The position numbers were made by a program, and so were the translations under genes. Source: Ichthyophonus hoferi (Eukaryota; Opisthokonta; Ichthyosporea; Ichthyophonida; Ichthyophonidae). From it: a DNA stretch of 13,921 bases. Positions 9,601 to 13,921 of this stretch are shown one piece after another (the first letter of the stretch is position 1; the number at the start of each line of letters is the position of its first letter). The stretch is taken from positions 35,193 through 49,113 of the forward strand of contig NAOQ01000508.1 in the NCBI GenBank assembly GCA_002751075.1. The letters run 5' to 3'. The notes under the pieces were generated by a model. That model saw only the letters and a list, made by a program, of their open reading frames with translations. It made no database searches and was not told where the DNA came from.

Positions 9601-10581
9601 CTCTCACGTTCTATCTGCCTATCAATTCCCGACCTGAAGTCAGGCAGTGTTTGGGTTATGATAATGGATGAATTAATGAACACAATGTTCATATTTTTTA
9701 TATTTTATTTTAGACCAATAAACACTATTTTTTAATCATTGCATTATTTGCCATGTACATGTACCTGCAAATCACGACATCCCTAGTGAGCGCGGATTGG
9801 TCATTTTATTTTAAAATTTTGCCTTATATGAATAATCCTATCTATAGACAAGTAGATGTAAATTTTGTATTTTGTCCTTGGAAAGGAAATGGAAGTGCTT
9901 CGGTTACTACATGTGTTGTATTGCAGTATGTTTATATGGAACGATATCAGGTCTGCTGTGGGGGTTTAACACTAAATTTTGTTTACCCCCCATATATAAA
10001 TATGCCTGAAATTTTGATAGAGTCGTTTAGGTTTATTTTTAGAATCTTGGCACTAAGGTATCTTGATGCTAATTGGTGGGTTAAATAGCTAAATGGTCTT
10101 GGCGTTTTTTTCTTTATTGGATTTTTCTCTTCCCTAGACTAACCCAGTCCCTTTTCACAGTACACCAATCGAAAAAAATACATTAAAATATACTGAAACC
10201 TTGTCCTCTAGTATACAAGCACGTACATATATACATGCTATGCTCCAATCATATTAATCGTGCCCCAATCTACTACCATTTGCATTGTCAGCACCATATC
10301 AGGTTGTATTAACTGATTTTCCCCCAATCCCTATCACAGGATGTCTAAACGGAGGGGGGCAAATTAAACCTGCCACACCCGCGCAGGCCAATGCTTTAGT
10401 GGCAGAAATGAAGGCTATCTACGAGGCGGTTGCTAAGCAACAGCCCTTTGATGACCCTACCGTCGACTATATTTACAGTCAGTGGTTAGGTGGACCTGAC
10501 TCGGAGTTGGCCCATAAGACATTACGAACCCAATACCATGCTATAGAAAAGGTTGTCTCGGGTTTAACTGTGAAGTGGTGA
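755..10581 (+). CDS. CIAO3: CIAO3 (NARFL/IOP1/Nar1) cytosolic Fe-S assembly factor, 13 exons, complete
   Basis: Join: 755-862, 1268-1380, 2161-2254, 3026-3121, 4264-4383, 5294-5354, 5634-5760, 6529-6650, 7130-7202, 7689-7729, 8630-8775, 9383-9509, 10340-10581 (1470 nt, 489 residues). All introns are GT-AG and every junction keeps frame. Seen: LDDFI..SQEC near the N terminus (C23), DCLACSGC (C70, C73, C76), [29 protein letters not shown] (C196), [23 protein letters not shown] (C252), GGGSGGY (325-331), [27 protein letters not shown] (C407, C411), TQYHAIEK and a final Trp489. Known of the family: it resembles iron-only hydrogenase but lacks that activity. It holds two 4Fe-4S clusters and links the NUBP1-NUBP2 scaffold to the CIAO1-CIAO2B-MMS19 targeting complex, so it supplies cytosolic and nuclear Fe-S enzymes. 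No break or missing cysteine is seen. The start is fixed by alignment to the animal N terminus, with A at -3. Confidence 0.97.
863..1267 (+). other. CIAO3: CIAO3 intron 1
   Basis: A 405-base GT-AG intron, phase 0. I see no gene, clear repeat or RNA in it. The minus-strand open frame at 970-1170 does not resemble a protein I know. Confidence 0.9.
1268..1380 (+). CDS. CIAO3: CIAO3 exon 2 (C70, C73)
   Basis: The acceptor is ACACAG. It encodes residues 37-73 plus two bases of codon 74, ending LNDCLAC, the first part of the C-x2-C-x2-C ferredoxin-like motif. The donor GTATGT lies in phase 2. The intron splits the serine codon AG|T inside this cluster motif. Starting two bases later at the next AG would break the frame. 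Confidence 0.95.
1381..2160 (+). other. CIAO3: CIAO3 intron 2
   Basis: A 780-base GT-AG intron, phase 2. It contains a short TA dinucleotide run at 1593-1608 and is otherwise plain AT-rich sequence with a pyrimidine-rich stretch before the acceptor (about 2080-2125). Confidence 0.9.
2161..2254 (+). CDS. CIAO3: CIAO3 exon 3 (C76)
   Basis: The acceptor is TATTAG. It completes Ser74 and continues [11 protein letters not shown], giving C76, then a helix-like stretch that ends in GAG before a GTATAA donor (residues 74-105, phase 0). This matches human [12 protein letters not shown]. The donor is weaker than most in this gene. Confidence 0.95.
2414..2554. repeat. Imperfect ATT trinucleotide microsatellite
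   Basis: TTA/TTG-type triplets run for about 140 bases with interruptions, ending in AGTAAT units. They create long isoleucine-rich open frames on both strands that are not genes. Confidence 0.9.
2786..2815. repeat. TA dinucleotide microsatellite
   Basis: An uninterrupted run of about 15 TA units in intron 3. Confidence 0.95.
3026..3121 (+). CDS. CIAO3: CIAO3 exon 4 ([10 protein letters not shown] block)
   Basis: Encodes the family block [19 protein letters not shown], then TSKE, and ends at a GTGAGT donor, phase 0. The start is ambiguous. TATAG|GCA at 3026 is in frame and uses a common TAG acceptor. GAGAG|GCG at 3035 is also in frame and drops three residues (Ala-Gly-Glu), but uses a rare GAG acceptor. 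The CAG between them at 3027-3029 would bring a stop. I prefer 3026. Confidence 0.85.
3597..3760. repeat. Diverged tandem repeat, about 52-bp unit
   Basis: Two fuller copies and a partial one are recognisable from TACATACATTTA at about 3631 and TACATGCATTTA at about 3683, each followed by a GTATGT-rich stretch. Divergence is high. Confidence 0.6.
3980..4263. repeat. Tandem repeat of 69-75 bp ending at the exon 5 acceptor
   Basis: Units begin near 4017, 4086, 4161 and 4230, each with AAA(A/G)T..ACT(G/A)ACCATTG followed by a segment with TCAAGCGACCAAGTAAAA in the better copies. A partial unit precedes at about 3980. The last, truncated unit supplies the final bases of intron 4, including the AG acceptor. 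Confidence 0.85.
4264..4383 (+). CDS. CIAO3: CIAO3 exon 5 (FSRN.SLLE.QREF block)
   Basis: Forty codons. Reads [14 protein letters not shown], then [17 protein letters not shown], closely matching human [32 protein letters not shown] in spaced form. The acceptor is GTCAG at the end of a tandem repeat and the donor is GTTAGT after AAA, phase 0. The frame runs on into the intron for some distance, but those residues (from 4384) do not match the family. Confidence 0.94.
4671..4778. repeat. 12-bp minisatellite, nine copies
   Basis: Nine consecutive copies of a unit like AACATCCTAATT, with drift at a few positions and the TAATT core kept in all nine. Confidence 0.92.
4881..4910. repeat. Three exact copies of TAAATTATTT
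   Basis: A perfect 10-bp triplicate in intron 5, with a fourth diverged copy near 4920. Confidence 0.9.
5294..5354 (+). CDS. CIAO3: CIAO3 exon 6 (TSACP, C196)
   Basis: Twenty codons plus one base. The acceptor is TTACAG and the donor GTGAGT. It begins with a variable polar stretch and ends MLTSACP, followed by a glycine codon split G|GG. C196 of TSACPGW corresponds to the first cysteine of the hydrogenase-like cluster (human C190). Confidence 0.95.
5355..5633 (+). other. CIAO3: CIAO3 intron 6
   Basis: The shortest intron, 279 bases, GT-AG, phase 1. It has an unusually pyrimidine-rich stretch at about 5478-5560, with many CTC and CCC strings. That stretch lies 70-150 bases before the acceptor, too far to be the standard tract. 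The opposing open frames here come from it. Confidence 0.9.
5634..5760 (+). CDS. CIAO3: CIAO3 exon 7 ([16 protein letters not shown])
   Basis: The acceptor is ACACAG. Encodes [18 protein letters not shown], then [15 protein letters not shown], ending with the first two bases of Thr240 at a GTATGT donor, phase 2. This is one of the most conserved parts of the family (human [24 protein letters not shown]). Confidence 0.96.
5761..6528 (+). other. CIAO3: CIAO3 intron 7
   Basis: A 768-base GT-AG intron, phase 2. A 16-bp tandem repeat lies close to the donor, and a short TTTCTTTGCATTTCT duplicate lies at about 5919 and 5946. The rest is plain T-rich sequence. Confidence 0.9.
5780..5870. repeat. 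16-bp tandem repeat, five copies plus a partial
   Basis: The unit is CTAATACATACCTTAT at 5780, 5796, 5812, 5828 and 5844, followed by a partial copy to 5870. It begins about 20 bases inside the 5' end of intron 7. Confidence 0.93.
6529..6650 (+). CDS. CIAO3: CIAO3 exon 8 (MPCYDKK, C252)
   Basis: The acceptor CATAG at 6527-6528 is the one that keeps frame with the AC| end of exon 7; the CAG closer to the motif (6533-6535) does not. Encodes [24 protein letters not shown] and [10 protein letters not shown], ending one base into Ser281 at a GTACGT donor. C252 is the second hydrogenase-like cluster cysteine (human C246). Confidence 0.94.
6657..6691. repeat. ATGT tetranucleotide microsatellite at the intron 8 donor
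   Basis: About seven ATGT units follow directly after the donor GTACGTAT of intron 8. Confidence 0.92.
6779..6808. repeat. 10-bp tandem triplicate TTTGAYCCGA
   Basis: Three head-to-tail copies differing at a single C/T position. GC content is higher than in the surrounding intron. Confidence 0.93.
7130..7202 (+). CDS. CIAO3: CIAO3 exon 9
   Basis: The acceptor is TTTTAG. Completes Ser281 and reads [13 protein letters not shown], then GQPLDS, matching human GEVFRLLEEEGVSL and PLDS. It ends GT|GTAAGG, phase 2. Using the GT two bases earlier would put a stop in exon 10. Confidence 0.92.
7203..7688 (+). other. CIAO3: CIAO3 intron 9
   Basis: A 486-base GT-AG intron, phase 2. It contains a faint tandem duplication with an offset of 102 bases: about 7290-7340 resembles 7392-7442, each ending in an ATTAYGTAATAA string. 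Nothing else is seen. Confidence 0.85.
7689..7729 (+). CDS. CIAO3: CIAO3 exon 10 (41-nt micro-exon, variable loop)
   Basis: A small exon between TACAG and a strong GTAAGT donor. It encodes [13 protein letters not shown] plus split codons at each end, in a poorly conserved acidic loop before GGGSGG. A second acceptor, CTCAG at 7690-7694, is also in frame and would remove two residues. Frame and position support it better than sequence identity does. Confidence 0.85.
7730..8629 (+). other. CIAO3: CIAO3 intron 10
   Basis: A 900-base GT-AG intron, phase 1. The last 200 bases are a CATA/CCTA microsatellite running almost to the acceptor. The middle part (about 8040-8350) has somewhat more G than its surroundings, with no recognisable coding content. 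Confidence 0.9.
8417..8625. repeat. CATA/CCTA tetranucleotide microsatellite at the intron 10 acceptor
   Basis: About 210 bases of CATA units interspersed with CCTA units, in an ordered alternation of blocks. It ends four bases before exon 11. It yields a spurious Thr-Tyr-Ile-rich open frame (8370-8714) that is out of frame with exon 11. Confidence 0.95.
8630..8775 (+). CDS. CIAO3: CIAO3 exon 11 (GGGSGGY block)
   Basis: The acceptor TGCAG lies a few bases after a long CATA/CCTA microsatellite. Encodes [16 protein letters not shown], then [10 protein letters not shown] and [11 protein letters not shown], matching human [21 protein letters not shown] in spaced form. The donor is GTATAG after GAG, phase 0. 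Confidence 0.95.
8776..9382 (+). other. CIAO3: CIAO3 intron 11
   Basis: A 607-base GT-AG intron, phase 0. It holds a two-copy tandem duplication with a period of 32 bases (ATGATTGG at 8818 and 8850, with GAGAGTG-like flanks) and a CATACA-rich tract. Confidence 0.88.
9160..9291. repeat. Degenerate CATACA/CACA simple repeat
   Basis: A CATA and CACA-rich tract of about 130 bases. The minus-strand Met-Tyr-Val-Cys-rich open frame here is a by-product. Confidence 0.88.
9383..9509 (+). CDS. CIAO3: CIAO3 exon 12 ([10 protein letters not shown]407)
   Basis: The acceptor is TATAG. Encodes [26 protein letters not shown] and [10 protein letters not shown], ending one base into Gly410. C407 is a ligand of the hydrogenase-like cluster (human C395). 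The donor GTATGT is the first of three copies of a 22-bp repeat. Confidence 0.95.
9510..9575. repeat. 22-bp tandem triplicate carrying the intron 12 donor
   Basis: TGTAAATT recurs at 9513, 9535 and 9557, an exact 22-base period, each followed by A(A)GGG. Copies 1 and 3 carry GTATGTAAAT and copy 2 carries GATGTGTAAAT. Copy 1 is the donor that keeps the reading frame. Confidence 0.93.
9753..10088 (+). other. Unidentified 111-codon open frame inside intron 12
   Basis: The longest open frame within an intron on the plus strand that is not made of simple repeats. It is rich in aromatic residues, with Cys-Cys-Gly-Gly and Trp-Trp near its end, and I recognise no domain. It is most likely a chance opening. 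It could also be a remnant of inserted sequence, but no target-site duplication or terminal repeat was found. Confidence 0.12.
10340..10581 (+). CDS. CIAO3: CIAO3 exon 13 (C411, small-subunit-like domain, C-terminal Trp)
   Basis: The acceptor is CACAG. Completes Gly410 and gives CLNGGGQ (C411, human C399), a helical region resembling the iron-hydrogenase small-subunit fold, then [19 protein letters not shown] and the end VKW before TGA. Clients of the CIA targeting complex are known to use a C-terminal tripeptide ending in an aromatic residue. Here only the final Trp of that consensus is kept, as in human (IRW). Confidence 0.96.
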
Positions 10582-11080
10582 TGCAAGACCAAACAAAGAT
10601 CAATCAGAGTCTATCAGGATCTATCAAGGATTCCATCGTATTTCCTTTTCCTTTTTTCACTCTCGTTATAGCAATCCATTTCATTAATTTCTGCATGATA
10701 TTGTAAGATATTGTCAATGTCTATTCTCATTGTTCTCTTTTTCTTTTCCTTTTAGTGTTTGTATAAGTGTAAGCTGAACGCACAAATGATTTCTTGGTAA
10801 CATTTGTAAATAAGAGGAATTGGTAGGAAAGGTACAGCTCTATTTATTATCACAGTGTATAATACTACTATAATACTACTATATGTATGATTTATTACCA
10901 ACAACAGTCATTACGCTCTGCGATGTGCGATGACATGTAAGGTAGATTAACTGAAGCAAGGATATGTATCCCACACCTAACTGCATTCAAGTCTGAGTTG
11001 TTGACCTGAATCTACATAATAAAACACATATACACATATATAAATAGTAATTTAACAATAAACATAATTCCACTCCAACG
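10582..11080 (+). other. CIAO3: Probable CIAO3 3' UTR and polyadenylation zone
   Basis: After the TGA lies AT-rich sequence with two pyrimidine runs ending in AG (about 10650-10670 and 10735-10755) that look like acceptors, so a spliced 3' UTR is possible. The first AATAAA strings are at 11018 and 11057. Confidence 0.5.
11018..11062 (+). terminator. Candidate polyadenylation signals (two AATAAA)
   Basis: AATAAA occurs at 11018-11023 and 11057-11062, about 440 and 480 bases after the stop. No clear GT-rich element follows, so the real cleavage site is uncertain. Confidence 0.4.
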
Positions 11081-12600
11081 TTTCTTGCCACCGATTTGTC
11101 TCTTTTTGAACGGGGATATGATCTCAACTATATATTATAGTATTGTTTTCCCAGTATAATTAACAAATTAATCCTTTGACTACTACATATATATATATAT
11201 TTGCCGGTGAATAGATAAAACACATATCAGTGTCCCATAGTTACGATTTTTTTCCTCTGTGCTTCAGCGTTATTAATGATTTCCAGCAGTTATTTAATAT
11301 ATCAAAATATAAATAACCAATCTTGCGAAAGGATTGTAATGGCACCCGAAGCTAAATGGGGATTTTACTGTTGAGTTCAGACTTTGTAGTCATTACCGGT
11401 CTATGTAGTTGTTTTTTTTTTGCTGTACTGTAATTACTGTCTCACTGTGTTGTAGTTATTATCTCATTCGTTTTTGAATGGTAGCCGACAATTGCAGACA
11501 GAGAATGAAAATAAAAAATAAAAAGCTTTACCCAATTATGATCGTGAAATCGAGTATAAAACACGTCACAGACAGAACCTTTTAAACCACTTACATCGGG
11601 CATGCTATATATAGATTGCTTGACTTGGTAAGTCAATCTTTAATTAAGTGCTTAATGTTATTAATAACCTAGTATGTATTAATTGATTGAGACTCATAAC
11701 TGTTTTTCATCTGTTGTATAGAAGGCTTTATTCAATATATAATACTTCATCATTGCATTCTTTTATACATATTTTTATTGTTTACATACCTACGTGGGAC
11801 GTACTGAAAATGTATTGTCATGTGGCTATGTGGCTATATCAAATATATCTTTATCCAATTGACTGCCAAGGAAAGTTCCAATAGTGTCAACATATGTTAG
11901 ATTTAGTCATCTATAGTTAAGATGAACCACATAATTGGTGTACATGTAAGTCAATATCTATCAATCAATCCCTATTTTCTAATAGAATTAATTTATTATG
12001 AGACAATATTCTATACCTACCGGAAAACCCTTTATATTTCATTTGATAGTATATGTTTAATGACAACCATTGATTGACTCAGTCTCAGATAGCTTCTTTC
12101 AATCACAAGTTGCTATACCTAATAGTTGCTTTTTCTTTGTATTCTGTAGATTCCTAAGCAATACTGTACTGTCATATAATTGGTAAATGCGCTTTATATA
12201 GGTAGAAAAATTGGAAAATTAGCGTCATTCGCAGTCACCATGGACTGTTAGCGTCAACAAGCAAGGGTATCTGTTTTGCCCAACTTTAGATGTAAACGTA
12301 CGATTATACATTTACATCTATAGTAATATTATGTGCCATACGGTTAATTGCAATGCCCCAGTAAATACCACAGAATTGTTTAACAGTTTATTATTCGTTG
12401 AGCCCACCTCAGCGTAGCCCAATCATATAGGCATATGCCAAACCCAATCGTCTAGTTATGCAATATCTGTTTAGAAAAATCTCTTGTTTTAAACACCATT
12501 GCATATTCAAAACAACAGCTATTATAGCTATCATGTACCCCAGTAAGATATGTTAGTAACATAGCATATTGTCTTTGCACCGGTTTCAATTATGTATAAA
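11081..12600. other. Intergenic stretch without a recognised gene
   Basis: Both strands were read. The short open frames at 11442-11636 (minus) and 11687-11884 (plus) match nothing I know. The stretch includes a TA run at about 11188-11200 and the inverted repeat at 12287-12320. Confidence 0.6.
12287..12320. repeat. Perfect 10-bp inverted repeat, 14-base loop
   Basis: TAGATGTAAA at 12287-12296 pairs with TTTACATCTA at 12311-12320. It could form a small hairpin. No flanking duplication was seen that would make it a transposon end. Confidence 0.85.
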
Positions 12601-12855
12601 TGTAAATACAGTAACGACCATAAGAGGACGGCTCCACAGACTGTCCTAAGGCAGCGAAAGAACTATGCCCAGCGCTGGCCAATTTCTAATAAACTGGATT
12701 GAAAAACTCCCCAGCACCTGGAGGAAAACATTTATCTTAGAATCAAAGACTAATTGGAGACCCGGAGGTTGTGAACAAGTCAGAAAAACTACCACAGATT
12801 GCTACGACATCCAAACATGAATTTTACCCCAGCTGGAAGTAACGTAACTATAATG
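12600..12855 (+). other. Exon-like block, possible first exon of another gene
   Basis: Locally richer in GC than the flanks. It has a 51-codon open frame at 12665-12820 and a second ATG at 12817 that opens a short frame (NFT and NVT sequons), ending ATG before GTAGGT, a plausible donor at 12856. I recognise neither protein. The short length makes chance a serious alternative. Confidence 0.15.
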
Positions 12856-13578
12856 GTAGGTAATTTATCATCTTACGATTTACGGGTATACTATTGATTG
12901 GTAGACGTAAGATCATAATTTCAGGAAATTTGCGCAAGGCCTAACCGACATACATTCAAATTAGGCTAAACCAAAAAGGTATGAACTAGTCATATCATAT
13001 AGAATAAAATTGACAAATGCCAAAATTCTAATCTATTCTATTTCTTCTATTGTTTACCATATATTTACTTGGTTTTTTAATTAACCATAAGTACTGTTTA
13101 TACGTAATCGTTGCATTTATAGTAGTTATTAACATAAATATTATCATCCCAACCACCCACGACTCTGTTTCCTTTTCCTTGTGCAAAATTGCCTGACATC
13201 GCACCAGTCAAACCAACCAATAGGGGCGTACCACAAAGTATAAGCATTACATGTAACAATAATTGGAACATGCGCAATAAACTACAATATTTCCTTAATT
13301 AATTACTTACTTGTTTTAGACCGTAAAATATAATCTTTTAATTTATTATCTGTTATTAAACAATAATAAGTATTATTTAGCTAACATGTGTACAATAAGA
13401 GAGAAAACATTCAAACCTACATAGTATTGATTAAGGCTGAGAATTCAAGTATACCATAATATATTCTGTATATAGTTTAATCTGAATCTAGTCTTAGCTT
13501 ATTACATATGTTTGGATGTTTGAAATAGTATTAATTAGCTATTATATGGTGGAAACAGGACTTCTAGGTTTTTTTTAG
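12856..13578. other. Stretch with no recognised gene
   Basis: AT-rich sequence, with copy A of a duplicated segment at about 12995-13113. On the speculative model it would be an intron. Confidence 0.4.
12995..13113. repeat. Duplicated segment, copy A
   Basis: It shares CAAAATTC.AATCTA near its left part and ACCATAAGTACTGTTTATAC followed by RTAATCRTTG at 13084-13113 with the segment at about 13775-13903. The last 30 bases differ at two positions; the rest is more diverged, with small length changes. Confidence 0.75.
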
Positions 13579-13637
13579 GCTACAGTCCACCACATGCATG
13601 CTTCACTGTCAGAGTCACGGTCTAAGATAAAGCCAAG
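13579..13637 (+). other. Exon-like 59-base block between strong splice-like signals
   Basis: A run of eight T then AG precedes it, and AAG|GTATAT follows. One frame is open throughout and is in phase with the possible exon ending at 12855. The peptide has no match I know. Confidence 0.15.
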
Positions 13638-13732
13638 GTATATTTTTCCTATATTTTTCCATTTCAACTTGTAATTACTTGAGAATTGTGATGTCTGACG
13701 ATGTCTTATTTATGCTGCTATAAATATAAACA

Positions 13733-13773
13733 GACCAGTCAAATAGAATTAAGACTGGTCAAATAGAAGTACA
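13733..13773. repeat. 20-bp tandem duplicate that is also palindromic
   Basis: GACCAGTCAAATAGAA and GACTGGTCAAATAGAA lie 20 bases apart. The two leading octamers (13733-13740 and 13753-13760) are reverse complements, so the pair can also fold with a 12-base loop. Confidence 0.85.
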
Positions 13774-13774
13774 T

Positions 13775-13903
13775 CATGCCATTTCTGCAAGGTGTCAAAA
13801 TTCAAATCTACTTCATTTCATAATCCTCCATGTACTGAGTTATCTCTATATATACTTATTTAACCTTTATGTTACCATAAGTACTGTTTATACATAATCA
13901 TTG
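13775..13903. repeat. Duplicated segment, copy B
   Basis: Direct-orientation partner of the segment at about 12995-13113, with an offset of 775 bases on its left and 790 on its right. Similarity may continue past the window end. Confidence 0.75.
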
Positions 13904-13921
13904 GTGTAATGGAATTTATCA

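Larger units (their letters stand above)
9510..10339 (+). other. CIAO3: CIAO3 intron 12
   Basis: An 830-base GT-AG intron, phase 1. The donor sits in a 22-bp triplicate. An open frame of 111 codons lies at 9753-10088, without a recognisable family. The acceptor follows a CCAATCC-rich pyrimidine stretch. Confidence 0.9.
13638..13921. other. Right edge of the window
   Basis: No gene is seen. It holds the palindromic duplicate and copy B of the duplicated segment. Confidence 0.6.

Noticed and set aside
11442-11636. Minus-strand 64-codon frame with an ATG-CCC-GAT|GTAAGT donor-like string
   Set aside because: No recognisable protein and no supporting second exon found on that strand.
1-13921. 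CRISPR arrays, bacterial operons, tRNA or rRNA genes, complete transposons or virus-like elements
   Set aside because: None seen. The tandem repeats have no spacers of constant size, and no tRNA-like box pair, reverse transcriptase, transposase or capsid motif was recognised.

Overview
The window is animal-type nuclear DNA. It is AT-rich, roughly 35% GC by eye, with one intron-dense protein gene and many short diverged tandem repeats. The 13 exons match, piece by piece and in order, the cytosolic iron-sulfur assembly factor CIAO3 (also NARFL, IOP1; yeast Nar1). The protein is close in length and wording to animal CIAO3 (human about 476 residues). Small GT-AG introns of about 0.3 to 1.1 kb fit an invertebrate metazoan; I cannot name the species.

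Layout. 1-754: upstream flank, with a diverged direct repeat of about 231 bp period and a TATA-like string just before the start codon. 755-10581: the whole CIAO3 coding region on the plus strand, 13 exons and 12 introns, ATG to TGA, about 489 residues, no internal stop or frame break. All eight cluster-binding cysteines of the family are present: C23, C70, C73 and C76 for the N-terminal cluster, and C196, C252, C407 and C411 for the hydrogenase-like cluster. The C-terminal tryptophan is also kept. 10582-about 11080: probable 3' UTR with two AATAAA strings. About 11080-13921: no gene I can identify. It holds an inverted repeat, a palindromic repeat pair, a duplicated segment of about 120 bp, and two short exon-like blocks that may or may not belong to another gene.

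Function. CIAO3 is expected to pass 4Fe-4S clusters from the NUBP1-NUBP2 scaffold to the CIAO1-CIAO2B-MMS19 targeting complex in the cytosol. No partner gene is visible here.

The most unusual feature is the architecture rather than a new system. Tandem repeats sit directly on, or within a few bases of, five intron ends (intron 4 3', intron 7 5', intron 8 5', intron 10 3', intron 12 5'), and at intron 12 the donor motif itself is repeated three times at an exact 22-base period. Two acceptors are ambiguous in frame (exon 4 start 3026 or 3035; exon 10 start 7689 or 7695). Residue numbers here assume 3026 and 7689. I found no convincing undescribed system.
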